This document shows positions 43,682-52,369 of a stretch of DNA of 64,000 nucleotides, one piece after another. How positions within the stretch are numbered: the stretch's first letter is position 1; each line of letters begins with the position of its first letter. The notes under the pieces were generated by a model, which ran no database searches, was not told the DNA's origin, and saw nothing but the letters and a program-made list of their open reading frames with translations. The translations under genes and the position numbers were made by a program. The stretch lies in the NCBI RefSeq assembly GCF_902729425.1, contig NZ_CACVCH010000055.1:1-64000 (forward strand). Direction: 5' to 3'. Source of the stretch: Magnetospirillum sp. SS-4. Lineage in GTDB: Bacteria > Pseudomonadota > Alphaproteobacteria > Rhodospirillales > Magnetospirillaceae.

Positions 43682-44197
43682 TTGTCCGTGTCCTGTCGCG
43701 TTCTCGCCTGCCTTTGCGCCGTTCTGATCCCCGCCGCCGTCCAGGCCGATTGCGCCAGTCCCGAACAGGTCAAGGCGGCTCAATTGCGTCAGATGCACTA
43801 TCAGCTTCAGGTCGCCGCCCTCAATTGCCGGGGCGACTATCCCGACATGCCCGGCAAATGGCAGGCCTATGTCCAGCGTCATGGCGCCGCCCTGGGCGCC
43901 AACGCGCGGACCATGCAGGGTTACTTCAAGTCGGCCACCGCCTTCGACCGCCACAACACCCGCATCACCAACCGTGAATCGGTGCGGGTGCACGACCACC
44001 CCGATTACTGCGGCATGAGCGACGCGGTCTTCGACAAGGTGGTGACCCTGGGGGCGCAGCAGCTCGCCGCCTATGCCGGCGAACTGGTCGGCCGGCCCAC
44101 CGACATTCCCGCCTGCCCGACCCGGACCGCCATGACCGGCGAAAAGAAGGGCGAGAACAAGAAGACGGCCGAAACGAAAAAACCGGCTTCCCCGTAG
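43682..44197 (+). CDS. Exported protein of unknown function
   Basis: The 171-residue protein has a signal peptide (about 1-21, VLACLCAVLIPAAVQA, cleavage before DCAS). The mature part has cysteines near the start, at CRGDYPDMPGKW, at DYCGM and near the end (PACPT), likely in disulfides. It ends in a Lys/Glu-rich tail (GEKKGENKKTAETKK). The start is TTG 43682, 6 bases after GGGGGA; GTG 43688 is the alternative. It lies 38 bases after fliN and may share its transcript, but a motility role is only suggested by that. Confidence 0.75.
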   Translation: MSVSCRVLACLCAVLIPAAVQADCASPEQVKAAQLRQMHYQLQVAALNCRGDYPDMPGKWQAYVQRHGAALGANARTMQGYFKSATAFDRHNTRITNRESVRVHDHPDYCGMSDAVFDKVVTLGAQQLAAYAGELVGRPTDIPACPTRTAMTGEKKGENKKTAETKKPASP

Positions 44198-44210
44198 GGC
44201 CGCCGGTTTT
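44179..44210. terminator. Bidirectional terminator between convergent genes
   Basis: AAAACCGGC (44179-44187) pairs with GCCGGTTTT (44202-44210), a 9-base stem with a 14-base loop that includes the upstream gene's stop codon. The arms supply A- and T-rich ends in both directions, so it can serve the exported protein gene (plus) and hpnJ (minus). Confidence 0.7.
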
Positions 44211-44231
44211 CCGGGGAGTCCGGGCCGCGGA

Positions 44232-45662
44232 TCAGCAGGCCCGGGCGGCGTCGCGGGTACGCAGGAACTGGAAGAACTCGACACCTTCGCGCAGCCGTCG
44301 CTTCATCATGTCCCAGTCCTGGATCATCTCCAGCAGGATCTCGCCGATCTTGGCCGGGCGGAAGTAGAACGCCTTGTAGAAATCGGCCACCGCCGCGAAA
44401 ATCTCGTCGGAGCTGAGATCTGGATAGCTCAGCGCCGCCACCTGCCAGCCGTCGTTCATCACCAGGGTTTCGTCGCGCTTGAACCAGCCGTTGGCGATGG
44501 CCTGCTCGTAAAGCTCGGTACCGGGATAGGGCGCCGCCATGGACACCTGGAGGGTGCGGGGATTGACCTCCTTGGCGAAGGCCAGGGTCTGCTTGATGGT
44601 TTCCCGGGTCTCGCCGGGCAGGCCGAGGACGAAGGTGCCGTGGACGATGATGCCCAGTTCGTGGCAGTCCTTGGCGAACTTGCGCACGATGTCGAGGCGC
44701 AGGCCCTTGCGGATGTTGTTGAGGATTTCCTGCACGCCGGATTCGTAGCCGACCAGCAGCACCCTGAGGCCGTTGGCCTTCAGCACCTCCAGCGTCTTGC
44801 GCGGAATATTGGCCTTGGCGTTGCACGACCACGGCACCCCCAGGTGGCCGATGCCGCGGGCGATCTCCTCCACCCGGTCCAGGTCGTCGGTGAAGGTGTC
44901 ATCGTCGAAGAAGAATTCCTTGACCTCGGGGAACAGGGCGCGGGCCTGCTTGACCTCCTCGATCACGTTGGCGGCGCTGCGGGCGCGGTAGACCCGGCCG
45001 CCAATGGTCTGCGGCCACAGGCAGAAGCTGCACTTCGACTTGCAGCCGCGCCCGGTGTAGAACGACATGTAGGGATGCTTGATATAGCCGATGAAGTAGT
45101 CGTTGACGTCAAGGTCGCGGCGATAGACCGGGCCGGGATAGGGCAGGGCGTCCATGTCGTGGATCAGCTCGCGGTCCTTGGTGTGGACCACTGCGCCGTC
45201 GGGACCGACGAAGGACAGGCCATCGACCTCGGCCAGGGGCTTGCCCTCGGCCACTTCCAAGATGGTGTAGTCGAACTCGTGGCGGGCGACGAAGTCGATG
45301 GCGGACGAGGCCTTGACCGATTCCTCCGGCACCGTCGCCACATGGGCGCCGACCATGCCGACCATGATGGCGGGATTGGCCCGCTTGAAGGCCTCGGCCA
45401 CCTTGACCTCGGAGGCGTAGGTGGCGGCGCTGGCGTACATCACCACCAGTTCGTAATCCCGGGCGAGCGCCAGGACGTCGTCGAGGGTCTTGCCGCTGGC
45501 CGGGGCGTCCACCAGCTTGGAGCCGGGCACCAGCGCCGCCAGTTGTCCCAGCCAGGTCGGGTACCAGTTGGACTTGACCTCGCGCTTCGCCTGATAGCGG
45601 GCGCCGGCGCCACCGTCGAAACCATCGAAGGAGGGCGGGTTGAGGAACAGCGTCTTCTTCAT
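44232..45662 (-). CDS. hpnJ: Hopanoid biosynthesis radical SAM protein HpnJ
   Basis: HpnJ contracts the GlcNAc-derived ring of a hopanoid intermediate to give the cyclitol ether head group. The 476-residue protein has an N-terminal B12-binding-like fold (LFLNPPSFDGF, MVGMVGAHVATVP) and a radical SAM domain with the cluster cysteines in GRGCKSKCSFCLWP (CxxxCxxC), EFFFDDDTFT and VLLVGYESG. The start at 45662 overlaps the hpnI stop (ATGA). The upstream open frame is ignored because the conserved protein begins at MKKTLFLNPP. Confidence 0.92.
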   Translation of the reverse strand: MKKTLFLNPPSFDGFDGGAGARYQAKREVKSNWYPTWLGQLAALVPGSKLVDAPASGKTLDDVLALARDYELVVMYASAATYASEVKVAEAFKRANPAIMVGMVGAHVATVPEESVKASSAIDFVARHEFDYTILEVAEGKPLAEVDGLSFVGPDGAVVHTKDRELIHDMDALPYPGPVYRRDLDVNDYFIGYIKHPYMSFYTGRGCKSKCSFCLWPQTIGGRVYRARSAANVIEEVKQARALFPEVKEFFFDDDTFTDDLDRVEEIARGIGHLGVPWSCNAKANIPRKTLEVLKANGLRVLLVGYESGVQEILNNIRKGLRLDIVRKFAKDCHELGIIVHGTFVLGLPGETRETIKQTLAFAKEVNPRTLQVSMAAPYPGTELYEQAIANGWFKRDETLVMNDGWQVAALSYPDLSSDEIFAAVADFYKAFYFRPAKIGEILLEMIQDWDMMKRRLREGVEFFQFLRTRDAARAC

Positions 45663-46816
45663 GGGGTGGACCCTTCGGCAAGAACAAGAGTGCCGTCGCG
45701 CTGGACGACGAAGCGGCGGCCACGCCATATCACAGTCCGGCCGCACGATGCGACAACATAGACGATGAGGGACAGAATTTCACGGAGAGCAAGCAGGCCG
45801 ACGCCGGCGGCGGGCAAGTTCAGCGCCCGTTCCTGCGAGCGGACCGCCCACAGGCGGACGAGACCGGCGAGACCGAGGACGGCCAGGGACGGCGTCCACG
45901 CTCCTCCCGCCAGGGCGGCCAGCAGGGCCAGCGCCACCGGCTGGGTGACGACCGAGGCCAGATAGGATGGCCGGTCCACCGCCGCGATAGTGCGGCCCCA
46001 GCGGATCTCGTGGGCCAGCAGCGCCTTGACGCCCGGTTCGTGCACCATGATGTCGACCGGCCGCGCCGCCAGTTGGATGGCCAGCCCCTGTCGGCGCACC
46101 ATGTCGCCCAGCACCCAGTCGTCGGCCAGCACGTCGGCGAGGCGCGGCAGCCCCCCGGCCCGCTCCAGCACGTCGCGCCGGACCGCCATGGTGGCGCCGA
46201 AGCAGCCGTCCTTGCGGCCGATGGCGCGGGCCAGCACCGCCGAGGGCAGGAAGCCATGATTGATGCCCAGCGCCCCCAGGCGGCTCCAGACGTCGTCTTG
46301 CGGCCGGCCGATGTAAAGGCAGGTCACCACGCCGACGCCGGGATCGTCGAAACCCGCCGCCACCTGATCGAGATAATCGCGCCCGACCCGGATGTCGCTG
46401 TCGGCGATGACGACCAGGTCGTGGCGGACATGCGGCCACATGTTGAGCAGATTGCCGACCTTGAGATTGCGGCCGTGAGCCCGGGACTCCACGACCACGT
46501 CGATGGCGGCCCGGTCGCGGGGCAGGGCGGCGACCTCGGCCAGGGCCGGGTCGGCCGGGTCGGCCACTCCGAATACCAGCTGAAAGTCGGGGTAGTCCTG
46601 GTCGAGGCAGGAGGCGAGATTGGCGGCCATGCCCGGCTCGGCCCCGCACAGCGGCTTCATGACGCTGACGGCGGGGCGGCGGGCGGCGGGCCGGACCGGC
46701 CGCGCCATGAAGCGGCGGGTCAGATGCGTGGCCGCGATCTGGTAGAGACAGCCGGCCAGGGCGGCGGCCATCAGCAGCAGCGAGACCGCCTCGCCGAGTC
46801 CGATATCGCCGGTCAC
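45659..46816 (-). CDS. hpnI: Hopanoid biosynthesis glycosyltransferase HpnI
   Basis: HpnI adds N-acetylglucosamine to bacteriohopanetetrol. The 385-residue membrane protein resembles ceramide glucosyltransferases (GT21/GT2). It has an N-terminal membrane segment (about 10-30), VSVMKPLCGAEP, the nucleotide-binding and metal motifs VIADSDIRV, the acidic ADDWVLGD followed by RWGRTI in place of Q/RxxRW, and C-terminal hydrophobic segments (about 285-350). ATGA overlaps join it to hpnM before and hpnJ after. Confidence 0.92.
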   Translation of the reverse strand: MTGDIGLGEAVSLLLMAAALAGCLYQIAATHLTRRFMARPVRPAARRPAVSVMKPLCGAEPGMAANLASCLDQDYPDFQLVFGVADPADPALAEVAALPRDRAAIDVVVESRAHGRNLKVGNLLNMWPHVRHDLVVIADSDIRVGRDYLDQVAAGFDDPGVGVVTCLYIGRPQDDVWSRLGALGINHGFLPSAVLARAIGRKDGCFGATMAVRRDVLERAGGLPRLADVLADDWVLGDMVRRQGLAIQLAARPVDIMVHEPGVKALLAHEIRWGRTIAAVDRPSYLASVVTQPVALALLAALAGGAWTPSLAVLGLAGLVRLWAVRSQERALNLPAAGVGLLALREILSLIVYVVASCGRTVIWRGRRFVVQRDGTLVLAEGSTP

Positions 46817-47430
46817 TTGCGGCCGAGGCTTGCCGTCTGCTTGTCGATGGCGCTCATCAAGCCGGCCAGTCCATCGTTGCGCAGGATCGACGAGAATTCC
46901 GAGCGGCGGACCGCTACCTGGCTGACGGTGCCTTCATAGAGCACGTCGATCACCTTCCATTTGCCGTCGACCTCCCGCATGACGTAGTCGATGGCGGTGC
47001 GCTGGCCGGAACGCGGCACGATCCAGCTGCCGACGATCACCGTGCCGCCGGTGGACGGACGGGTTTCGCCCATCTCGAACGTCTCGCCGTTCCAGGTGGT
47101 GAACTGCGAGGCGTAGGTCGCCACCGAGAAGGCGGTGTAGGCCTCGATCAGCCGGGCGGATTCCTCGGGCGTCAGCTTGGCGGCGGCGGCGGCTCCCAGG
47201 GTGTTGTTGGTCATGCCCTTCATGTCGTAGACGTCGATGATGGCGGGGCGCAGCTTCTCGACCCGTCCCTTGAAGCCCAGCCGGGTTCCGGTCTTCATGA
47301 CGTCGAGCAGGCGGTCGTTGAACTGTCGGATCGCCGATTCGGCCCCGGCTGCCTGGACAGGGGCAGGCAGTCCAAGACACGCGGCGAACAGGATCAGGAC
47401 GGCGATAAGACGCAGGCGCATGCGGGACAC
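46813..47430 (-). CDS. hpnM: Hopanoid biosynthesis-associated protein HpnM (MlaC/Ttg2D family)
   Basis: The 205-residue protein has a signal peptide (about 1-27, ending VQA) and the MlaC-type lipid-carrier fold: MKTGTRLGFKGRVEKLRPAI, LTPEESARLIEAYTAFSVATYASQF, and VDGKWKVIDVLYEGTVSQVAVRRSEF. MlaC proteins ferry lipids across the periplasm; HpnM is placed with hopanoid genes and may carry hopanoids. A perfect TATAAT on the minus strand lies about 13 bases before the ATG with GGAG just after it, so either a very short leader or a promoter further upstream is used. Confidence 0.9.
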   Translation of the reverse strand: MSRMRLRLIAVLILFAACLGLPAPVQAAGAESAIRQFNDRLLDVMKTGTRLGFKGRVEKLRPAIIDVYDMKGMTNNTLGAAAAAKLTPEESARLIEAYTAFSVATYASQFTTWNGETFEMGETRPSTGGTVIVGSWIVPRSGQRTAIDYVMREVDGKWKVIDVLYEGTVSQVAVRRSEFSSILRNDGLAGLMSAIDKQTASLGRK

Positions 47431-47500
47431 TCCATTATATCCCGACCTGCCTTAGCATATTCCGCCCCCGGAGCGCCATGGCTCCATTTCCCGGCGCGCG

Positions 47501-48625
47501 TCACTCGGACGGCATGAGGTGGATGCCCTCGGCCCGCAGGGTCAAGGTGACCTCGGTCCCGGGTTCCAGATGGTTGCGCTGCGCCACATGGACCAGCACC
47601 GGCACGGTGATGCACGCTCCGGACGGGCCGATGGCGACGGTCATGCGGACGGTCTCGCCCAGCGGCAGCAGGTCGGTCACAACCCCCTGGACCGGGTTTT
47701 CGGCATCGCCCCGGGTGGGGCGGTCGCGGCGGTGCAGCAGGACGTGGGAGGCGGGAATGCACCACGCCACCTTGGCCAGGGGTTCGAAATCCGGCCGCAG
47801 CCGGGTGGTGAAGGTCCGCCCCTGCCAGCCGAGATAGGTCTTGGTCTGATCATGTCCCAGCACGACGCCGTCGAAGATGTTGCGCACGTCCACCAGCCGG
47901 GCGACGCCGACGCTGTCCGGACGGGCCTTGACCGCCGTCGGGGTTCCGGTCTGGAGGGTCCGTCCGTGGCGCAGGATGCTCAGCGTGTCGGCCAGGGTCG
48001 AGGCTTCCTCCAGGTCGTGGGTGACCAGCAGGGTCGGGATGCTGAGATCGCGGCGCAGTTCGGCCAGTTCGACATAGAGCTTCTGGCGGGTGACGCGGTC
48101 CACCGCCGAGAACGGTTCGTCCAGCAGCAGGACCTTGGGGTCGCGGGCCAGGGCGCGGGCGACGGCCACGCGCTGCTGCTGCCCGCCCGACAGGGCGGCG
48201 GGCGAGCGGGATTCCAGCCCGTCGAGGTGAAGCCTGGCCAGCAGATCCATGGCCCTGGCCCGCCGGTCGGCCCGCGCCACATGGCCCATGGCGGCCATGA
48301 CGTTGTCCAGGGCCGTCATGTGCGGAAACAGGGCGTAGCTCTGGAACACCAGACCGACGGAACGCTGTTGCGGCGACAGCCGGACGCCGTTCCCGGTATC
48401 CAGCCAGACGGCCCCGTCGCAGACCACCAGCCCGTCCCCGGGCCGGTACAGTCCCGCCACCGAACGCAGCACGGTGGATTTGCCGCTGCCCGAGGGACCG
48501 ACCAGGGCCAGCACCTCTCCGGGGCGGCAGGACAAGGCCACGTCCAGCGGAATCGGCGCGGTCTGGCGCAGCCGCACCGTCAGGCCGGGATCAGCGGATG
48601 GCGCGGGCACGGTTGGACAGGGCAT
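47501..48625 (-). CDS. modC: Molybdate ABC transporter ATP-binding protein
   Basis: ModC powers molybdate (or tungstate) import. The 374-residue protein has Walker A GPSGSGKST (about 43-51), Q-loop VFQSYALFP, signature LSGGQQQR, Walker B VLLLDEPFSAVD and H-loop VTHDLEEA. The C-terminal part (about 310-372) matches a TOBE/Mop oxyanion-binding domain (VQGVVTDLLPLGETVRMTVAIG). It overlaps modB by 35 bases; a start about 15 codons further in is possible and would remove the overlap. Confidence 0.92.
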   Translation of the reverse strand: MPCPTVPAPSADPGLTVRLRQTAPIPLDVALSCRPGEVLALVGPSGSGKSTVLRSVAGLYRPGDGLVVCDGAVWLDTGNGVRLSPQQRSVGLVFQSYALFPHMTALDNVMAAMGHVARADRRARAMDLLARLHLDGLESRSPAALSGGQQQRVAVARALARDPKVLLLDEPFSAVDRVTRQKLYVELAELRRDLSIPTLLVTHDLEEASTLADTLSILRHGRTLQTGTPTAVKARPDSVGVARLVDVRNIFDGVVLGHDQTKTYLGWQGRTFTTRLRPDFEPLAKVAWCIPASHVLLHRRDRPTRGDAENPVQGVVTDLLPLGETVRMTVAIGPSGACITVPVLVHVAQRNHLEPGTEVTLTLRAEGIHLMPSE

Positions 48626-49256
48626 AGCTGAGGCCGATGGTCAGGAGGGAGAACAGCAGCAGGAAGGCGGACATGGCTCCGGCGGCCTCGTCGTCGAACG
48701 CCTGCACGCGGTCGTAGATGGCGATGGCGATGGTCTTGGTTTCGCCGGGGATGCTGCCGCCCACCATCAGCACCACCCCGAATTCGCCCAGGGTATGGGC
48801 GAAGCTGAGGACCATGGCGGTCAGGATGCCCGGCCACGCCAGGGGAAGCTCTACCCGCAGCAAGGTCCGCCACGGCGACATGCCGCAGCAGGCGGCGGCT
48901 TCCCGCACCTCGCGCGGGATGGCCTCGAAGGCGCGCTGCATGGGCTGGATGGCGAAGGGCAGGTTGACCAGCACCGACGCCACCACCAGGCCGGTGAAGG
49001 TGAAGACCAGCCCGTGGCCGGCGACCGACTCGAACCATTGGCCGATGGGCGAGCGCCCGCCCATGGACACCAGCAGGTAATAGCCCAGCACGGTCGGCGG
49101 CAGCACCAGCGGCAGGGCCAGCAGCGATTCCACCAGTCCCTTGCCCCGGAACGAGCGCCACGCCAGCCAGCGCCCGACCACGATCCCAACCGGCAGCAGG
49201 ATGGCGATGGTCCAGGCGCCGAGCGACAGCGACAGCCACAGCGCCGTCCAGTCCAT
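48591..49256 (-). CDS. modB: Molybdate ABC transporter permease
   Basis: The 221-residue inner-membrane protein has about five hydrophobic segments and the ABC permease EAA loop (EVREAAACCGMSPWRTLLRVELPLAWPGI, about residues 137-165), followed by FAHTLGEFGVVLMVGG typical of ModB. It pairs with ModC and receives molybdate from ModA. It starts 3 bases after the modA stop. Confidence 0.94.
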   Translation of the reverse strand: MDWTALWLSLSLGAWTIAILLPVGIVVGRWLAWRSFRGKGLVESLLALPLVLPPTVLGYYLLVSMGGRSPIGQWFESVAGHGLVFTFTGLVVASVLVNLPFAIQPMQRAFEAIPREVREAAACCGMSPWRTLLRVELPLAWPGILTAMVLSFAHTLGEFGVVLMVGGSIPGETKTIAIAIYDRVQAFDDEAAGAMSAFLLLFSLLTIGLSYALSNRARAIR

Positions 49257-49259
49257 GGC

Positions 49260-50060
49260 CTACATCTCCCCCGGCAGGACGAAGCCGTATTTCCTGAACA
49301 CGGCGCGGGCGGCGGCGCTGTTCACATAGGCGTAGAACGCCCGGGCGGTGTCGCCCGCCTTCCTGGTCAACACCATGCGCTGGCGCAGCGGATCGTGCCA
49401 TTCGGCGGGGATCAGGGCGTATTGCCCCAACGCCGACACCTTGGGCGACAGGGCCAGGGAATAGGCGATGATGCCGCCCGCCGTCGAGCCGGTGGTGGCG
49501 AACTGGGCGGCTTGGGAAACGTTCTCGCCCAGCACCAGCTTGTCCGCGATCCTGTCCCACAATCCGGCAGTTTTCATCGCGTCGCGGGCGGCGCGGCCGT
49601 AGGGGGCGTGTTCCGGATTGGCGATGGCGAACTTCCTGACCGTGCCCGCATCCAGGGCGGCGGCCAGATCCTTGAGCGAGCCGTCCGCCTTCAGCGGCGA
49701 ATTCGGGGGCACGATGATGACGATGCGGCCCACCGCGTACAGCGCGCCCTCGTCCACGGTCAGGCCGCCCCGGGCGAGGTCGAGGACATAGCCCTCGTCC
49801 GCCGACAGATACATCTCGAACGGACCGCCTTCCTTGATCTGGCGATGGAAGTTGCCTGACGAGCCGAAGGACAGCTTCACCGCCTTGCCGGTGTCCCTGG
49901 TGAACTGGCCGGCCACCTCGGTCAGGGCGAATTGCAGGTCCGAGGCGGCGGCAACGGCGGGAATGTCCCGCGCCGCCGCCGGCGCGGCGATGCAAAGGCC
50001 AAGGAGCGGCAGCGTTGCCAAGGCGCCGCGCACTCTTCTGATCAATCGCGAAAAACCCAT
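49260..50060 (-). CDS. modA: Molybdate ABC transporter substrate-binding protein
   Basis: The 266-residue periplasmic protein has a signal peptide (about 1-29, ending PAAA) and the ModA pattern AAASDLQFALTEVAGQF, LSFGSSGNFHRQIKEGGPFEMYLSAD, and LVLGENVSQAAQFATTGSTAGGI, where serines and backbone amides bind the oxyanion. The start at ATG 50060 is chosen because AGGAGG lies 6 bases before it; the ATG at 50066 touches the ribosome site. Confidence 0.93.
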   Translation of the reverse strand: MGFSRLIRRVRGALATLPLLGLCIAAPAAARDIPAVAAASDLQFALTEVAGQFTRDTGKAVKLSFGSSGNFHRQIKEGGPFEMYLSADEGYVLDLARGGLTVDEGALYAVGRIVIIVPPNSPLKADGSLKDLAAALDAGTVRKFAIANPEHAPYGRAARDAMKTAGLWDRIADKLVLGENVSQAAQFATTGSTAGGIIAYSLALSPKVSALGQYALIPAEWHDPLRQRMVLTRKAGDTARAFYAYVNSAAARAVFRKYGFVLPGEM

Positions 50061-50091
50061 GTCCATCCTCCTGACCGTCATAGTCGTTCAG

Positions 50092-50106
50092 GCATAACCC
50101 TTATGC
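50092..50106. promoter_or_regulatory. Palindrome upstream of modA, candidate ModE operator
   Basis: GCATAA-CCC-TTATGC is a perfect 6-base inverted repeat 31 bases before the modA ATG, in the gap after modE. Position fits an operator for molybdate-dependent repression of modABC. It is not the Escherichia ModE box (TATAT-N-ATATA type), so the assignment to ModE is inference. Confidence 0.45.
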
Positions 50107-50114
50107 TTATAGCG

Positions 50115-50159
50115 TCATGCATGGAGGATTACAACGGGCGTTATTCATGGTCATGCATG
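50115..50159. repeat. Direct repeat of TCATGCATG in the modE-modA gap
   Basis: TCATGCATG occurs at 50115-50123 and again at 50151-50159, start to start 36 bases. Each copy contains the 8-base palindrome CATGCATG. Near-integral helical spacing would put both on the same DNA face, as for paired binding sites upstream of modA. Confidence 0.4.
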
Positions 50160-50169
50160 ACGGTGGCGG

Positions 50170-50595
50170 TCAGTCGTCGCCGCGGGAAGATCGTGGTTTC
50201 CCGGTGCAGGTTGTCGTTGTCACCGGCGGTTCCGGGTTGTCGGCGACCAGCGCCTCCAGCCGTCGCAACGGTTCGGCCACCGCCGTCTCGGCCAGGTTCT
50301 GGACCTCGCGGTAGAGGCTCACCACCTCCCGTCCCAGATCGGTCAGGCGGGTTCCGCCGCCGGCGGCGCCTCCCGACACGGTTCCGACCACCGGCAGGCG
50401 GAAGGCGCGGTTCATCTCGTCGATCAGCATCCAGGCGCGGCGATACGACATGCCCTGGTCCTTGGCGGCGGCGGTAATGGAACCGCAGCGCTCAACCGCT
50501 TCAAGCAGGCTGGCCTTGCCCGGGCCAAGCGCGGCGAACGAGCAGAGCTTGACCCGAAGTTTAAGGTGACGGCTGGAGCTGCTGGGCGAGTCCAT
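50170..50595 (-). CDS. modE: ModE-type molybdate-responsive regulator, DNA-binding domain only
   Basis: The 141-residue protein is the winged-helix half of ModE: ALGPGKASLLEAVERCGSITAAAKDQGMSYRRAWMLIDEMN (about 22-62), then GGAAGGGTRLTDLGREVVSLY. The C-terminal Mop/TOBE molybdate-binding domains of full ModE (about 260 residues) are absent, so molybdate sensing must come from another protein or not occur. It lies directly upstream of modABC on the same strand, which supports the assignment. Confidence 0.88.
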   Translation of the reverse strand: MDSPSSSSRHLKLRVKLCSFAALGPGKASLLEAVERCGSITAAAKDQGMSYRRAWMLIDEMNRAFRLPVVGTVSGGAAGGGTRLTDLGREVVSLYREVQNLAETAVAEPLRRLEALVADNPEPPVTTTTCTGKPRSSRGDD

Positions 50596-50659
50596 GGCGT
50601 TTCCATGTGGCTTTGGTGTGCAACCATCGTGGAGGCCGGATTCCGGTCTCCGGTCGGCG

Positions 50660-51652
50660 TCATTCCTCCTCGAACGCCTCGAACGGCGGACCGGCCTCGG
50701 ATTCGGAGAATCCGAAAAAGGCGAAGCTGGCCTTGATGTGGGGCGGCAGCGGCGCCGTCACCTCCAGCATCTCGCGGCGGCGGGGATGGGGCAGGCGCAG
50801 GGCGCGGGCGTGCAGGTGCAGCTTGCGCGATACGCCGGTGCCCTCGATCAGGGCGTCCTTGCCGCCATACTTGCCGTCGCCCAGGATGGGGGTGCCCAGC
50901 AGGACGCAATGGGCGCGAAGCTGGTGAGTGCGGCCGGTGCGCGGTTCCATCTCCAGCCAGGCGGCGCGCTTCAGGGCGTTGTCCACCACCCGGTAATAGG
51001 TGACGGCATGCTTGCCGTCGTCCTTGTCCACCGCGACCTTTTCGTTGCCCTTGCCGCCCAGCTTGGACAGCGGCGCATCGATGCGGCCCTGGCGGTGCTG
51101 CGGCAGTCCCGCCACCAGCGCCCAATAGCATTTGCGGGCGGACCGGCTCTTGAAGCTGGCGGCCAGCTTGGCGGTGGCCGCGGCCGTGCGTCCCAGCAGC
51201 AGCACTCCGGAGGTGTCCTTGTCCAGCCGGTGCACCAGCCGCGGCCGCTCGCCTCCGAAACGCAGCACGTCCAGCATGGCGTCCAGGTGATTGTCGGCCA
51301 TGCCGGTGCCGCCCTGCACCGCCAGACCGGCGGGCTTGTTCAGCACGATGACGTCGTCGTCCATGTAGAGCACCGCATCGGTCAGCATGCGGGCGGTCTT
51401 GTCGTCCACGGCCATCGGCTTGGGCTGGACCGGCGGCGGCGGGTCCCTGGGCGGCGGCGGCACCCGGACCGACTGCCCCGGTTCCAGCCGCTGATTGGAC
51501 TTGGCCCGCTTGCCGTCGACGCGGACATTGCCGGCGCGCAGCCACTTTTCCAGCAATCCATGGGCGATGGCAGGAAAGTGCCGCCTGAACCAACGGTCCA
51601 GGCGGATATCGGCTTCGTCGTCGGTGACGGTGAGAATCTGGATTTCGCTCAT
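50660..51652 (-). CDS. rluC: 23S rRNA pseudouridine synthase, RluC/RluD family
   Basis: The 330-residue protein has an N-terminal S4 RNA-binding domain (IRLDRWFRRHFPAIAHGLLEKWLRAGNVRVDGK, about 16-48), a Pro-rich linker (about 65-80) and the RluA-type catalytic domain with the active aspartate in RLVHRLDKDTSG (about 138-149), then RTGRTHQLRAHC. The architecture fits RluC or RluD; RluC (U955, U2504, U2580) is the usual call in this class but the target is not proven. Confidence 0.85.
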   Translation of the reverse strand: MSEIQILTVTDDEADIRLDRWFRRHFPAIAHGLLEKWLRAGNVRVDGKRAKSNQRLEPGQSVRVPPPPRDPPPPVQPKPMAVDDKTARMLTDAVLYMDDDVIVLNKPAGLAVQGGTGMADNHLDAMLDVLRFGGERPRLVHRLDKDTSGVLLLGRTAAATAKLAASFKSRSARKCYWALVAGLPQHRQGRIDAPLSKLGGKGNEKVAVDKDDGKHAVTYYRVVDNALKRAAWLEMEPRTGRTHQLRAHCVLLGTPILGDGKYGGKDALIEGTGVSRKLHLHARALRLPHPRRREMLEVTAPLPPHIKASFAFFGFSESEAGPPFEAFEEE

Positions 51653-51718
51653 GCAGGCGAAGCTACAGACCCGGCGGCCCGGTGCAAACCATAATCTTCG
51701 CCGGCCGCTCCAGGCGTC

Positions 51719-52369
51719 CTATGCCTGCTCCGCCCACGAGCCGGCGTCGAAACGCTTGGGCTCCGCCGTCCTGGCGGGGGCGGGCGCGGCCATGGCGGGC
51801 GCCGCCGGCTTTTCGGCGACAGGCTCGACCAGGGCGGCGGCGGGAGTCTCGGGGGCGGCCGCCGTCGCGGCGGCCTCGCCGCTCAGGGCGGCGGGAACCG
51901 GCTTGGGCCGGTATTCATTGGGATTGTAGATGAAGCCCTGGGTCTTGTAGACGCGGTCGCCGAACGAGGCGGCGGGGGGGTACCAAACGCGCACCTGGCT
52001 CCAGTCGTTCTTGGGAGAGACGTCGATCATCGGCACCGCCTCGACGATTTTGCCCCGGCCGGACGTGCGCAGCGGCGCCCAATTGGCGTGGTCGATCAGG
52101 ACCTTGCGGCTGTTGATCAGCTTGCGCACCACGGCGACATGGCCGTAGACCATGCGTCCCTGGCGGTTGAACACCAGCACCGCCCCATCCCTGGGGGCGC
52201 GGCCGCGGTCGTAAACCCCGTGGGCGGCTTCCCACCACTTCCAGGCATCGCCCCTAAGGTCGAGGCCGGTAACTTCGCGGGCGTAGGCCACGCACTGCAT
52301 GGCGGCTTTCGCATCGAACGGCAAGATCAGGGCGGCGGCCGCCACGAGCAACAAGTACGCAATCCGCAC
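51719..52369 (-). CDS. CHAP-domain cell-wall hydrolase-like exported protein
   Basis: The 216-residue protein has a signal peptide (about 1-22, ending DAKA). A CHAP (NlpC/P60-related) domain follows, with the catalytic cysteine near 26 in MQCVAYAREVTG, WKWWEAAHGVYDRGRAPRDGAVLVF, and the catalytic histidine near 77 in YGHVAVV followed by HANW. The last 60 residues are Ala/Pro-rich and probably disordered. CHAP enzymes cut peptidoglycan peptides or amides. The catalytic cysteine lies very close to the cleavage site, as in other short CHAP proteins. Confidence 0.83.
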   Translation of the reverse strand: MRIAYLLLVAAAALILPFDAKAAMQCVAYAREVTGLDLRGDAWKWWEAAHGVYDRGRAPRDGAVLVFNRQGRMVYGHVAVVRKLINSRKVLIDHANWAPLRTSGRGKIVEAVPMIDVSPKNDWSQVRVWYPPAASFGDRVYKTQGFIYNPNEYRPKPVPAALSGEAAATAAAPETPAAALVEPVAEKPAAPAMAAPAPARTAEPKRFDAGSWAEQA

